Positions 43,813-52,850 are shown, counted from the first letter of the stretch. The stretch is DNA of 64,000 nt from Terriglobia bacterium (GCA_020073385.1 JAIQFH010000017.1:52939-116938); one strand, 5' to 3'. Program-made: numbers and translations. Notes: generated by a model not told the origin, from the sequence alone.

Positions 43813-45303
43813 ATGCCGAAAATCGCGGCCCTGTTCGATGCCGGCCAGGCTGTCCTCTCGACCTTTGATCTGGACGAGGTTCTGAAGCGAATCCTGGCGA
43901 TTGCGCACGACTATTTCCACTTACGGAATGTGGCGATTCTCCTGCTGAACGGGGAGACTCAGCAGTTGTGCGTACGCTCGCAAATCGGGTGGGATGAAGG
44001 CCAAGACATGATTCGCCTTGCAGCCGACCGGGGAATCACAGGGGCGTCAGTTTCGAAGAAGCAACCGGTCTATGCTCCCGATGTGAGCCAAGACCCGCGC
44101 TACATCTGTGCGGCGCAATCGACCCGCTCTGAGTTGGCGATTCCCCTAATGGTGCGCGACGAAGTTGTTGGAGTGCTCGACTGCCAGAGCGAGCAACTCA
44201 ACCACTTCGACCGCGAGACGATCGAACTGCTGACGTTGTTTTCGACTCAAGCTTCCATCGCACTGGAGAATGCGCGGCTGTACTCGCTGGAGCGCCAGCG
44301 AGCACGGCAACTCGAAGCGATCAATATCATCGCGCAGCAGTGCACAGCTGTCATGGAGCTTGAGGACCTGCTGACACGGGTATGTTCAGTCATCCAGCAG
44401 GCGTTTCAAGTTTCTCAGGTCTCCCTTCTTCTGCGCGAGGAAGCGGATCTGGTAATGCGGGCTTTTCACGGCGAGCTCACGCCCTGCTTCCCGGCCAGTG
44501 GACGTTTTCCCACCACGGAGCTCCCCTGGTCAGAAGTCATGGATAGCAGCGGTACCGTCATCGAGAAGGACTTGAGCACCGCTCCCGAGCCCTTCCGGTT
44601 GTTTAGAGAATCCGTCTCCCGCATGAGCATCCCACTGATTTCCTTTGGCCAGACGCTGGGTGTGCTCACACTGCACAGCTCCAAGGTGAACGCATTCCGT
44701 GCAAGCGAGCTGCAATCGCTGGAAGCCGTGGCCGACATTTGCGCGAACTCCATTCAGAACGCGCACTACGTCGAGCGGGTAAAGCAGCTTGCCTATCTCG
44801 ACGGCCTGACCGGGATCTTCAACCGGCGTTTCTTCGAGCTGCGCATCATGGAGGAGGTCGAGCGCGCGCGCCGCTATGGCAGCACCATGGCCGTAATCAT
44901 GGCGGACATCGATCAATTCAAGCGATTAAATGACGAATTCGGACATCTCCTGGGCGATGAAGTTCTGCGGCAGGTTTCTTCGATCTTTCACCAGCAGCTA
45001 CGTAAGACTGATGTGGTGTGCCGTTACGGCGGCGAGGAATTTGCGCTTCTCCTGACGCAAACCAATGCGGAACAGGCTTTTGTGGTGGCCGAGAAACTGC
45101 GCAAAATGGTGGAGAAATGGCAGTTCCCAGGTGTGCCCCGAGCCATTACCATCAGCGCAGGTGTCGCTTCCTTCCCTCTGCATGGCACGAATCGCGACGA
45201 CCTGGTTCGCGCAGCAGATAGTGGACTCTACCTGGCGAAGCAAGCTGGAAGAAATCGTGTGTGCATCCCCAATACAGCTGAAGCAGCCTCAAACGGCAGA
45301 TAG
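43813..45303 (+). CDS. GAF-GAF-GGDEF diguanylate cyclase
   Basis: A 496-residue signalling enzyme. Two GAF domains (about 5-150 and 175-325) precede the GGDEF domain (about 335-490): LDGLTGIFNRRFFE, MADIDQFKRLNDEFGH and the catalytic RYGGEEFALLL. RKTD five residues before GGEEF is the inhibitory I-site (R-x-x-D), so product control is likely. It makes cyclic di-GMP in the cytosol. No membrane segment is present. A PilZ protein encoded at 17702 could read the signal, though the two are 26 kb apart. Confidence 0.95.
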   Translation: MPKIAALFDAGQAVLSTFDLDEVLKRILAIAHDYFHLRNVAILLLNGETQQLCVRSQIGWDEGQDMIRLAADRGITGASVSKKQPVYAPDVSQDPRYICAAQSTRSELAIPLMVRDEVVGVLDCQSEQLNHFDRETIELLTLFSTQASIALENARLYSLERQRARQLEAINIIAQQCTAVMELEDLLTRVCSVIQQAFQVSQVSLLLREEADLVMRAFHGELTPCFPASGRFPTTELPWSEVMDSSGTVIEKDLSTAPEPFRLFRESVSRMSIPLISFGQTLGVLTLHSSKVNAFRASELQSLEAVADICANSIQNAHYVERVKQLAYLDGLTGIFNRRFFELRIMEEVERARRYGSTMAVIMADIDQFKRLNDEFGHLLGDEVLRQVSSIFHQQLRKTDVVCRYGGEEFALLLTQTNAEQAFVVAEKLRKMVEKWQFPGVPRAITISAGVASFPLHGTNRDDLVRAADSGLYLAKQAGRNRVCIPNTAEAASNGR

Positions 45304-45340
45304 AATCTCTGCCCATCAGCCGCACACCGAGACAGACGAA

Positions 45341-46399
45341 CTAGAGCCAGTCTTGCCGCAAGCGCACGATTTCGCGCTGTAACTCCTGCATGTCTTTCTG
45401 GAGCTGCCTCTTCTGCTTCTCGGTGTGCTTGCGGAATTCGTCCTGCTGCTTGCAGAATTCCTTCTTAAGCTGGTCGGCGGCCAGGCGCGACCTTTCGGTG
45501 GCGAGTTGCATCAGCGGCTGCAATTGCGCGAGTTCATATCGCAGCTCGCCTTCTTCGTCCAGCATCTCGCTCGACTCCTTGCGTTCCGGTAGCGTCAGAT
45601 TCAGAGTCTGTTCCTTTTTGTCGCGCACAACTCCTACAGAGACTGAATTGCCGCTGCGTGACTTCACCGCGTGGGAGAAGTCACTGGTGTCGTGCACGGG
45701 CTGACTGTTGATCTTGATGATCACGTCACCGGCACGGAAACCCGCTTTCTCCGCTCGGCTTCCTTTCTCCACCGTTCGCACCAGCACGCCGTTGCCATCC
45801 TTGACGCCGAAGAAATCTCCAAGTTGAGGCGTGATGTTCTCCACCATCAAACCGCTGCGTGCCGATGAAGTCACCACAACCATGTTCATCGAGGGGATAT
45901 CTATGTCGGGGATATGAATTGGCGGGATGTTTACGTGGATGTCGCCCGGTTTGGGACCAGCCCAACTGTACTCTTTGTGCTTGTCGGCGAGCGCTACCTG
46001 CAGTGTTAACGGCTGGCCATCGCGGCTGAGCCCCAGTGTGACGACTCGTCCCGGCGGTGTCTCGTGGATCATGCGGCGCAATTGGGCTCCGCTTTCGATC
46101 GGAGTTCCGTTCATGCTCAGGATGACGTCGTGCTCCTTGATGCCGGCCTTGCCTGCGGGAGCGTCCTGGTCGACCATGGTGACCTCGACGCCTTTTTCCT
46201 CCTTTAACTTCAGGGCGCCCATTCGATCCTTGGAGACGTCGGCGATATCCACCCCCAGGTAGGAACTCGTCCCGCTATCTTCACTCGAGAAAACCCACGG
46301 TTGCCCCGCGTTTTGATCGACGGACCAGCTCTGCGCGGCTTGCGCAAAGCCAAGCAACAAAGGTAGACACAGAATGTTCGACACAAAGTATCTGCGCAT
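45341..46399 (-). CDS. exported double-PDZ protein with C-terminal coiled coil
   Basis: A 352-residue exported protein: signal peptide (YFVSNILCLPLLLGFAQA), two PDZ domains (GVEVTMVDQDAPAGKAGIKEHD and GVLVRTVEKGSRAEKAGFRAGD), and a long charged coiled coil at the C-terminus (DEFRKHTEKQKRQLQKDMQE). No protease domain. GAGGAAG precedes ATG 46399. It is the last gene of the sigma/anti-sigma/DUF4097 operon, so it may bind misfolded envelope proteins or a signalling protease. Confidence 0.9.
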   Translation of the reverse strand: MRRYFVSNILCLPLLLGFAQAAQSWSVDQNAGQPWVFSSEDSGTSSYLGVDIADVSKDRMGALKLKEEKGVEVTMVDQDAPAGKAGIKEHDVILSMNGTPIESGAQLRRMIHETPPGRVVTLGLSRDGQPLTLQVALADKHKEYSWAGPKPGDIHVNIPPIHIPDIDIPSMNMVVVTSSARSGLMVENITPQLGDFFGVKDGNGVLVRTVEKGSRAEKAGFRAGDVIIKINSQPVHDTSDFSHAVKSRSGNSVSVGVVRDKKEQTLNLTLPERKESSEMLDEEGELRYELAQLQPLMQLATERSRLAADQLKKEFCKQQDEFRKHTEKQKRQLQKDMQELQREIVRLRQDWL

Positions 46400-46457
46400 G
46401 TGACTTCCTCGATTCAAGAAATACGAGGGGTTGCTTTCCCTCGACTGCAATCTGTTG

Positions 46458-47681
46458 CTAGTGTCCAGCCCGCTTCAGGCAAATATCGCCCGTTGAGGTA
46501 TGTACCTTCAGCCAAGGCCCGCCACCGTTGAGCTTACCCTCAGCTGTCAGCGTTTTCGGGCCATACTGATCGCCCTCGCTGCCGATGTGTATGTCCTGAA
46601 AATCGGACGTGATGTGATGTCCACTGCCCATGTCGACGCTGGCGCGAACATTGATGGCGACATCGGAAGCGATGTAGACGGTGATATCACCAGCGCCCGT
46701 TTCCAGGTCGGAATCGAGACGCTCGCCGCCGGTATTCACCAGCTTCACGGTGATTCCCCCGGCACCCGTTTCTGCCGACGCGGACGGTACGCCGTAAAGC
46801 TCGATGCTGCCTCCGCCGGTTTCGGCGTGAACGTGTCCCTTGGCAGAAGTCAGCCGAATGCTGCCGCCACCGGTTTCAATCTCCGCCGGGCCGCCGACAT
46901 CGCTGAGGTCCACGCTACCGCCGCCGGTCGACGCTTTCACCTTCCCGTTGCAATGACGCACGGTAATGCTGCTTCCACCGGTCTCGATGAGCGCTCCTTG
47001 CGCGCAGGACTGAATTTCGACGCTGCCGCCGCCGGTCTCAGCAATCAGCTTCCCGTTTGCCTGGTGGACCTCAATGGACCCACCGCCGGTGTGCAATCCC
47101 AGCTCGCCACTCACGGTTCCGACCTCAATCGAGCCACCACCTGTTTCAGCGGCCGCACCTCCACCGATATCGTCGAGATGCATGCTTCCACCACCGCTCT
47201 GCGCCTCGACGTGGCCGGCCAAGCCGGTTGCATCCACGTTGCCGCCGTCGGTCTCGAGCTTCACCAACGACATATCACGCGGAACCATGACCGAGAACTC
47301 GCCGGAGAAATGCCGGGGATGCCTTCCCCCCTGCCAATCTCCGACGATCCAGGCGGTATCACCCTTTACATAAGCGGTTACTTTGTACTGTTCGAATTGC
47401 TTGCGTGCTTCCTGCTCCGAAGAAGTGCCGTAACGAGTATGAAAAATGTAATTGATGCCTTGCTGTTGGCCGCCGCGTACTACCACGGAGCCCATGTCCA
47501 CCTTGACCCTCAAATTCTTTACCGCAGCCAGCGATCCCGTCACTTCCTGGGCCCAGGATCCGCCTTCGCGGGAGACTTTTGCTTCTTGCGCCTGGCTTTG
47601 CGAAAGAAAACTTATTGGCGCAAGCAGGGCCAGCACTCCGGCCAACCCGACGACTTGTGGCGCTTTTTTCAAATGAATCAC
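46458..47681 (-). CDS. DUF4097 protein with GGGSIE-type beta repeats
   Basis: A 407-residue exported protein: signal peptide (VVGLAGVLALLAPISFLSQS), a short head, then about 9-10 copies of a 20-residue repeat with core ETGGGSIE (HTGGGSIEVHQANGKLIA, ETGGGSVEIQSCAQGALI, ETGGGSIRLTSAKGHVHA). This matches DUF4097-type parallel beta-helix proteins. Its role is probably extracytoplasmic. It sits in an operon with an ECF sigma factor and its anti-sigma partner. Confidence 0.88.
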   Translation of the reverse strand: MIHLKKAPQVVGLAGVLALLAPISFLSQSQAQEAKVSREGGSWAQEVTGSLAAVKNLRVKVDMGSVVVRGGQQQGINYIFHTRYGTSSEQEARKQFEQYKVTAYVKGDTAWIVGDWQGGRHPRHFSGEFSVMVPRDMSLVKLETDGGNVDATGLAGHVEAQSGGGSMHLDDIGGGAAAETGGGSIEVGTVSGELGLHTGGGSIEVHQANGKLIAETGGGSVEIQSCAQGALIETGGSSITVRHCNGKVKASTGGGSVDLSDVGGPAEIETGGGSIRLTSAKGHVHAETGGGSIELYGVPSASAETGAGGITVKLVNTGGERLDSDLETGAGDITVYIASDVAINVRASVDMGSGHHITSDFQDIHIGSEGDQYGPKTLTAEGKLNGGGPWLKVHTSTGDICLKRAGH

Positions 47682-47696
47682 CTCGATTCTCTCGAA

Positions 47697-47790
47697 TGCA
47701 GAAGGAAGAATTCAGAATGTAGAAGTTGCCTTGGGTTTACTTCTACGTTCTTACTTCTGCATTCTTACTTCTGACTTCTGCCTTTCGACA
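47697..47790. repeat. repeated-word palindrome, word CTTCTGNATTCTTA
   Basis: AATGCAGAAGGAAGAATTCA on one side and TTCTTACTTCTGCATTCTTA plus CTTCTGACTTCTGCC on the other. It fills the gap between the anti-sigma and DUF4097 genes. Confidence 0.6.
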
Positions 47791-47810
47791 AAAACTCCGA
47801 CCGAATTCTC

Positions 47811-48740
47811 TTAATCAATCTCCGGCAACTGTGCCAGCATGGTGCGCGCCTGGGACTTGATATACGTGCTCGTATCCTTCGCCGCCAGCGCCATCAGGAC
47901 GCCGCGCACGCTGCCATCCGCCTTTACTGGTTCGATCAGACGCAACGCCTCAATACGCACGCCTGAATTCGAATCATTCACGAGCGCGCGCAGTACGGAA
48001 TCGCGGACATTGGTGTCGCTCTTCACGTAATTTCCCAACGCGTCAAGGGACTTCAGACGGACACCGGGATTGGTGTCGTTCTGCAGCGCGTAGATCAACG
48101 CCTCACGCACCTGCAGATCGCTCGAGCGCTGCGCCAGCAGGTCAACGGAGTCCACCCGCACGCCTGAGTTGTAGTTATTCCGCGCTGCAAACAGCAGCAA
48201 TTGCTGAATCTGCTGATCGTTCAGCGGTCCCTGCTTTTCCTGTGTAGAGACTGTGTTGTACTTGATCGCAACTTGATCGGTGCCGGGGACTGGAGTGATG
48301 GAATCAATACCGGCGATGGAGGCTTCTGGCTGAGGCGGGGTCACGATTCCCGCAACCTGGGGTCCGCGTGGGATGACGCGATAGGCGGTCAACATGCCGC
48401 CAGCAAAGCCGAGAATCAGAATCACCGAAGCCAGCGCCGGGGAGAAGTGCACCTGCCGCAGCCAACTTGCCGGATCAAACGGCAGCCGGCTCAAAATACC
48501 GCCCTGCTGGGCCGTCTCCAGCGCTTCCTGCAACTGCATGCGCGACGACGCCAGCAGATTCGGCGTCGGATCCTCGGCGCGATCCTGGGCGAGCAGCGCG
48601 TGAAAATTCTGCTCTGCCTGCAATTCAGCCGCGCAGTCGCTACATCGTGCGATGTGCTGCTCGAGTTCGTGGCGGGCGTCATCGGCCAGCTCGCCATAAA
48701 CGTGAAGCACGATATTTTCTCGAACCCATTCACACTTCAT
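47811..48740 (-). CDS. anti-sigma factor with zinc finger and HEAT repeats
   Basis: A 309-residue protein. The N-terminal zinc-binding anti-sigma domain has H29-x3-C33-x2-C36 (HIARCSDC). A membrane helix follows (about 97-119, ALASVILILGFAGGMLTAY). The outer C-terminal part (about 170-305) holds four or five HEAT-like repeats (NSGVRVDSVDLLAQ, NPGVRLKSLDALGNYV, NSGVRIEALRLIEPV). This joins an inner-membrane anti-sigma factor to a protein-binding sensor. It lies 88 bases after the sigma gene. Confidence 0.9.
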   Translation of the reverse strand: MKCEWVRENIVLHVYGELADDARHELEQHIARCSDCAAELQAEQNFHALLAQDRAEDPTPNLLASSRMQLQEALETAQQGGILSRLPFDPASWLRQVHFSPALASVILILGFAGGMLTAYRVIPRGPQVAGIVTPPQPEASIAGIDSITPVPGTDQVAIKYNTVSTQEKQGPLNDQQIQQLLLFAARNNYNSGVRVDSVDLLAQRSSDLQVREALIYALQNDTNPGVRLKSLDALGNYVKSDTNVRDSVLRALVNDSNSGVRIEALRLIEPVKADGSVRGVLMALAAKDTSTYIKSQARTMLAQLPEID

Positions 48741-48773
48741 AGGCTCACCTTCATCCAGTCATTCTGATCGGCT

Positions 48774-48815
48774 GGGCTGCGCCCTCGCCGGACAGCCGAG
48801 GCGGCTGTCTCTACA
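48774..48815. repeat. family A palindromic element, intergenic
   Basis: GGGC-TGC-GCCC, then CGGACAGCCGAGGCGGCTGT, then CTCTACA. It lies between the sigma factor and anti-sigma genes. Confidence 0.7.
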
Positions 48816-48828
48816 CGTTCCTTGCTAC

Positions 48829-49437
48829 TCATCGCATATCCGACAAAGCCCCGCGCAACTTCTGCGTAGCCCGGAAGAGCGTGTTCTTGGCGGTCTCTTC
48901 CGTCGTATGCAAAATCTCTCCCACGGTTCTCAGCTTCAGGCCGTGATAGTGCTTCAACTCAAAAACCATGCGCTCGCGCGGCGTCAATTTCTCCAGCGCT
49001 CCCGCAATCCGCGCGCCCAACTGGCGCCGCATCAAATCGCGCTCTGGATTCGCGCCCGCGCGCCCGTCTGCCACCTGATCGAGCAGGTCGTACTCGCCGC
49101 CGTCGGCGTCTTTTGCGACCGGCGCGTCTTCTTTGCGCACGGTCCTTTTGCGCAGGTGATCGAGACACAAGTTCGTCACGATCCGGTAAATCCATGTGTA
49201 GAAGGAACACTCGAACCGGAAGCTGCCGATGTTCTTATAAGCCTTGAGGAAGGCGTCCTGATACACGTCCTGAGCGTCGTGTTCAGTTCCGGTGAGATGC
49301 AGGGCCAGCCGCAGCACCGCCTGGTCGTAATGGCGCACCAGTTCCTCGAAGGCGGCGCGGTTCCCGCGCTGCGCCTCGCGGATCAGCATCGTGTCATCGA
49401 TGCGGCGATCTTGCGTTTGGCGATCTAGCCCAGCCAT
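48829..49437 (-). CDS. ECF-type RNA polymerase sigma factor
   Basis: A 202-residue sigma factor. Region 2 has AFEELVRHYDQAVLRLALHL, AQDVYQDAFLKAYKNI and YTWIYRIVTNLCLDHLRKR. Region 4 is LEKLTPRERMVFELKHYHG and TTEETAKNTLFRATQKLR. GGGGTTGC precedes ATG 49437; 37 extra codons upstream have no family support. Gene order downstream is anti-sigma, DUF4097, PDZ. Such operons respond to cell-envelope change. Confidence 0.95.
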   Translation of the reverse strand: MAGLDRQTQDRRIDDTMLIREAQRGNRAAFEELVRHYDQAVLRLALHLTGTEHDAQDVYQDAFLKAYKNIGSFRFECSFYTWIYRIVTNLCLDHLRKRTVRKEDAPVAKDADGGEYDLLDQVADGRAGANPERDLMRRQLGARIAGALEKLTPRERMVFELKHYHGLKLRTVGEILHTTEETAKNTLFRATQKLRGALSDMR

Positions 49438-49804
49438 GCAACCCCGCGTGGGGTTCTGGTTCGTGCTGACTCTCTCTCTTAACTCACTCTCTCTTGAGTG
49501 GGCCCGCCCGCCAACCGAAAATGGCACTGCCCATACACCGGCCGGCATTTTGTGTCGCTTCCTCTACTTGCCCGGTTTTCCAGTCTTCCAGGCTTGCACA
49601 GGAATAGACGGAGAGTCAGCTCAACCGTGAGCAGAAATTATAGGCTGTACAGGGATTTTGTGGAGTACCTAGATGATTCTGGGACAAAGATTTAGGGGGA
49701 GACAGAACAACGGGGCACAGTGCCAAGTACCAGTTTGGCATGGAAAGTGCCCTATTTCGGATGCAATTGGCGGAGCGGATGAACCCTGGCGAGAAGCGTT
49801 GGCT
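49438..49804. promoter_or_regulatory. upstream region of the ECF sigma operon
   Basis: A 367-base gap between the sigma factor gene and the palindrome after rplI. No gene is seen. It holds the sigma operon promoter; GAGAGAGAGTTAAGAGAGAG (minus strand, near 49470-49495) is a purine-rich repeat just upstream. Confidence 0.35.
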
Positions 49805-49834
49805 GGTAGAGACGTTGCAAGCAACGTCTCTACC
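49805..49834 (-). terminator. perfect palindrome after rplI
   Basis: GGTAGAGACGTTGC-AA-GCAACGTCTCTACC: a perfect 14-bp stem, five bases past the rplI stop on the minus strand. GTCTCTAC resembles the GTCTCTACACG tail of the family A copy at 48774. Confidence 0.6.
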
Positions 49835-49839
49835 GAGAC

Positions 49840-50295
49840 TTATTCCGCCGCCGGTTCCTTCTCGATCACGACTTTCAGGTGCGCGGTCACGTCCTTGTGC
49901 AGCTTCACGGGGACGGTGAACTCGCCAAGGGTCCTCAACGGTTCGTGCAGTTGGATCTTGCGGCGATCGATGTTGAAGCCCTTCTTCGTCAGCCCTTCAG
50001 CCAGATCGCTGGATGTCACCGAGCCAAACAGCTGATCGTGCTCGCCCGATTTGCGGGTAAACGTCACCGAGACGCCATCGAACTGCTTCGCCAGTTCCTC
50101 GGCCTGTGCCTTCTCTTTGGCCGAACGGCGGACGGAAGCAGCCTTCATCTGGGTGATGACGGCTTTATTGCCTTCATTGGCCTCAATGGCCAGCTTGCGC
50201 GGCAGAAGAAAATTCCGCCCATATCCTTCGGCTACCTTCACTACGTCGCCGCGCGATCCTAACTTCGCTACGTCTTCTTTGAGAATGACTTCCAT
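49840..50295 (-). CDS. rplI: 50S ribosomal protein L9
   Basis: A 151-residue protein: MEVILKEDVAKLGSRGDVVKV and EGYGRNFLLPRKLAIEA form the N-terminal domain that binds 23S rRNA, followed by the usual helix and C-terminal domain. Ribosome binding site AGGAGCC. Last gene of the cluster that starts at prs. Confidence 0.97.
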   Translation of the reverse strand: MEVILKEDVAKLGSRGDVVKVAEGYGRNFLLPRKLAIEANEGNKAVITQMKAASVRRSAKEKAQAEELAKQFDGVSVTFTRKSGEHDQLFGSVTSSDLAEGLTKKGFNIDRRKIQLHEPLRTLGEFTVPVKLHKDVTAHLKVVIEKEPAAE

Positions 50296-50301
50296 GATGG
50301 C

Positions 50302-50398
50302 TCCTAGCTTGTAGCTGCTAGCTTCTAGCTAGGCACTATTCCCCTGCTCGATCTTGAGCTAGGAGCTAGTAGCTAGAAGCTAGAAGCTGTTTTAGCTT
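50302..50398. repeat. repeated-word palindrome, word AGCTAGAAGCTAG
   Basis: TAGCTTGTAGCTGCTAGCTT and CTAGCTAGG face GAGCTAGGAGCTAGTAGC and TAGAAGCTAGAAGCTG. It fills the rpsR-rplI gap. Confidence 0.7.
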
Positions 50399-50763
50399 GC
50401 TCTTCCTGCAAACGGCAGCAGGGCGATGTTGCGCGCCTGCTTGATTGCCGACGACAGCCGGTGCTGGTGCGGCGCGCAGACGCCTGTCAAGCGCCGCGGA
50501 ACAATCTTGCCGCTCTCGGCGACGAACTGCCCGAGCAACCGGTAGTCCTTGTAGTTGATGTCTTCGATCTTTTCGACGCAGAACTTGCAAACCTTCTTGC
50601 GCCGGAAGAACTTGCGGCCACCGGGTCCGCCCTCACGCGGAGGTCCGCCGGGACCGCGGCCACCGCCGCCAAATCTCGGCCGATCCCCGCCAGGCCTTCC
50701 GCCTTCACTCCGCGGCCTCTCGGTCGCTGCCGCTTGTTCTGGTGCTTTCGTTTCGTCTGCCAT
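50392..50763 (-). CDS. rpsR: 30S ribosomal protein S18 with Gly/Arg-rich extension
   Basis: A 123-residue S18. The core ([40 protein letters not shown]) is standard, with a Cys pair at the start. About 45 residues before it are Gly/Arg/Pro-rich ([16 protein letters not shown]), unlike most S18 proteins of 70-80 residues. AAGGAGAG precedes ATG 50763. Confidence 0.95.
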   Translation of the reverse strand: MADETKAPEQAAATERPRSEGGRPGGDRPRFGGGGRGPGGPPREGGPGGRKFFRRKKVCKFCVEKIEDINYKDYRLLGQFVAESGKIVPRRLTGVCAPHQHRLSSAIKQARNIALLPFAGRAS

Positions 50764-50799
50764 AACTCGTGCTCTCCTTCGGATTCTCTGTCGCGCCCG

Positions 50800-50898
50800 C
50801 AAAAGGGGCCAGGGATCAGGGGCTAGGGGCCAGCAAAATATCAACCACCGCACGAGGTCCGGGGCTCTGATCCCTAGTCCCTGACCCCTGGCCCTTTG
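50800..50898. repeat. repeated-word palindrome, word AGGGGCTAGGGGCC
   Basis: AAGGGGCCAGGGATCAGGGG and CTAGGGGCC face GATCCCTAGTCCCTGACCCC and TGGCCCTTTG. It fills the rpsF-rpsR gap. Confidence 0.7.
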
Positions 50899-50899
50899 T

Positions 50900-51310
50900 T
50901 TAGGCCGTCGCCGGAGCTTCCGCTGCCGGAGTCGCCGCTTCTTCCGCGGCCGCCGCCGGTTGCGCGCTCACCTTCTTCTTGGCCTCGCGCAGCTTCTTGA
51001 TCTTGTCGAGGCGCTTCTGCTCCTCGTCGACACGCACGGTCAGGAACTTGATCACCGGCTCAGTCACGCGCAGACGGCGCTCGAGTTCGTGGATCACCGG
51101 GCCGCCGCCTTCGACGACCATCAACACGTAGATGCCGTCATGGAAGCGCCGAACGGTGTAAGCCAGCCGCCGCTTGCCCATCTTTTCGACTTTCACCACG
51201 TTGCCGCCCGAGGTGGGCACGACTGATTGCAGTGTCGAAATCAGTTTGTCGAGATCCTCGTCCGTCATATCCGGCCGGACGATGAACATCAGCTCATAAG
51301 TACGATTCAT
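50900..51310 (-). CDS. rpsF: 30S ribosomal protein S6
   Basis: A 136-residue S6: [21 protein letters not shown] and [19 protein letters not shown] are family signatures. An Ala-rich acidic tail is common in this group. GGAGAAACG before ATG 51310 decides the start over ATG 51322. Confidence 0.97.
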   Translation of the reverse strand: MNRTYELMFIVRPDMTDEDLDKLISTLQSVVPTSGGNVVKVEKMGKRRLAYTVRRFHDGIYVLMVVEGGGPVIHELERRLRVTEPVIKFLTVRVDEEQKRLDKIKKLREAKKKVSAQPAAAAEEAATPAAEAPATA

Positions 51311-51324
51311 TCGTTTCTCCAAAC

Positions 51325-51400
51325 TCTTAGGGTCTAGGGGTTAGGGAATAGCAAAAGCTCCCGCCGGTCTTGCTGATCCCTAGCCCCTAATCCCTATTCC
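51325..51400. repeat. repeated-word palindrome, word CCCTAGCCCCTAAT
   Basis: CTTAGGGTCTAGGGGTTAGG and GAATAG face GATCCCTAGCCCCTAATCCC and TATTCCC. It fills the pth-rpsF gap. Confidence 0.7.
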
Positions 51401-51980
51401 CTTCATTTGCTTCTTCTTTCCGGTTAAAGCGATTCATCGCCGCCGCCGGACCATCCTTTAAAATCATTTTCACGGCTTCCGCCGCAGTGTTGAGCATTCC
51501 GTCTACTACTTCCAGCTCTTTCTTCTTCATCGGAGCCAGCAGGTACTCTGCCCCATCTCCGACTTTCCGCTCCGGCGCAACGCCGATGCGAATCCGCAGA
51601 AAATCCTGCGTGTTCAGCGCACCGATAATCGACTCGATGCCGTTATGTCCCGCCGAACTGCGCCGCGTATGAATCCGCAACGTGCCTAGCGGAAAGTCCA
51701 GCTCGTCCTGAATCACGATCAGGTCCGATTCCGGACTCGCCTCGTACTCCCGCAACAACTCCCGCACCGCGAGCCCGCTCAAATTCATGAACGTCTCGGG
51801 CTTGGCCAGCAGCACCATGTGATCGGCGATCACGGTTCGCGCCGTCTGCGCGCGGCACTGCCGGTTTCTCACCTCCACACCCAGGTTTCCCGCGATCCGA
51901 TCAATCGCCAGAAATCCCAGGTTATGCGGCGTGAACTGATACTCGATTCCGGGATTGCCGAGACCCACGATCAGTTTCAC
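51387..51980 (-). CDS. pth: peptidyl-tRNA hydrolase
   Basis: A 197-residue enzyme that frees tRNA from peptidyl-tRNA. KLIVGLGNPGIEY is the signature start, the catalytic His is in FTPHNLGF, and LAKPETFMNLSG and SSAGHNGIESI complete the site. GTG start at 51980; other in-frame starts upstream are less likely. Confidence 0.95.
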   Translation of the reverse strand: MKLIVGLGNPGIEYQFTPHNLGFLAIDRIAGNLGVEVRNRQCRAQTARTVIADHMVLLAKPETFMNLSGLAVRELLREYEASPESDLIVIQDELDFPLGTLRIHTRRSSAGHNGIESIIGALNTQDFLRIRIGVAPERKVGDGAEYLLAPMKKKELEVVDGMLNTAAEAVKMILKDGPAAAMNRFNRKEEANEGNRD

Positions 51981-52012
51981 GCCAGCAGAATTGCCTCCGA
52001 AATCCAACTGGC

Positions 52013-52096
52013 CGCGGATTCTCACGGATCTTCACGGATAAACCTCCAAGAACGTCTTGCTGATCCGTGTGAATCCGTGTAGATCCGTGGCGAATT
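52013..52096. repeat. repeated-word palindrome, word GATCCGTGTGAATCCGTG
   Basis: GGATTCTCACGGATCTTCAC and GGATAAACC face GATCCGTGTGAATCCGTGTA and GATCCGTGGCG. It fills the rplY-pth gap. Confidence 0.7.
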
Positions 52097-52099
52097 CGC

Positions 52100-52825
52100 T
52101 TATTTCTTCTCTTTCTTTTCAGCTTTCTCGGGCTTCTCCGCCGCAGCCTCGGCGCCCTCTTCCTCAGTCTCCTGCTTGCCCTTCTTGATGACTTCGGGCT
52201 CGGCCGGCACAGCTGCCGCTTCCGCAGCCGCAGCCTCAGGCGTGACCACAACCTCTTCCTTCACCGAGGTCACGTGCGCCACCGGCTGGTTCGGGTCGGT
52301 CAGGAACTTCAGCTTCTCGGAGTGTGGCAGATCGGAAACCCGCAGCACTTTGCCGAACGTCAAATGAGACACGTCAACATCGATGTGGCTCGGAATGTCC
52401 AAGGGCAAGCACTCGACCTCGACTTCACGCAGCATCTGCTCGAGAATACCGCCCTCCTGCTTGACACCCGCCGCTTCACCCTTCAAGAAGATGGGTACGC
52501 TGACGCGCAGCAATTTGTCGAGGGCAATCCGCTTCAGATCGATGTGCAGTAGACGGCCCTTGATCGGCTCATACTGCCAGTCGACGATCATAGCCTTGGT
52601 CTTCTCGCCGTCCAGGGCGAGATCGAAGATGGTGTTGTGTCCGGTCTCGGAGTTCAGGATTCGCGTGACCACACGAGGATCTACGCTGATCGAGAGGGAG
52701 TCTTTGCCCGCTCCGTACACCACGGCCGGAATCTTCCCGTCGCGCCGCACGCGCCGAGCTTCATTCTTCGTGCCCGGCTTTCTTGCCTGTGCTTCCAATA
52801 CGTTGGTTTCCAATGCTGTCGCCAT
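52100..52825 (-). CDS. rplY: 50S ribosomal protein L25 / general stress protein Ctc
   Basis: A 241-residue long (CTC) form. N-terminal L25 (about 1-95, GTKNEARRVRRDGKIPAVVYG, LHIDLKRI) binds 5S rRNA. The C-terminal TL5 domain and a Glu/Lys/Ala-rich tail follow. ATG 52825 has AGGA upstream; a TTG at 52834 is the alternative. Confidence 0.94.
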   Translation of the reverse strand: MATALETNVLEAQARKPGTKNEARRVRRDGKIPAVVYGAGKDSLSISVDPRVVTRILNSETGHNTIFDLALDGEKTKAMIVDWQYEPIKGRLLHIDLKRIALDKLLRVSVPIFLKGEAAGVKQEGGILEQMLREVEVECLPLDIPSHIDVDVSHLTFGKVLRVSDLPHSEKLKFLTDPNQPVAHVTSVKEEVVVTPEAAAAEAAAVPAEPEVIKKGKQETEEEGAEAAAEKPEKAEKKEKK

Positions 52826-52850
52826 AAATGTCAATTCCTATCTAAGATTC

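Noticed and set aside
46500..47774. Long open frame opposite the DUF4097 gene
   Set aside because: The repeats are mirrored from the GGGSIE codons of the true gene; no homology.
49838..50295. Attenuator or ribosomal-protein leader in the ribosomal cluster gaps
   Set aside because: The gap hairpins differ in every word and lie beside all genes of the run including prs and pth, so they fit the repeated-word class better than a specific autogenous leader.
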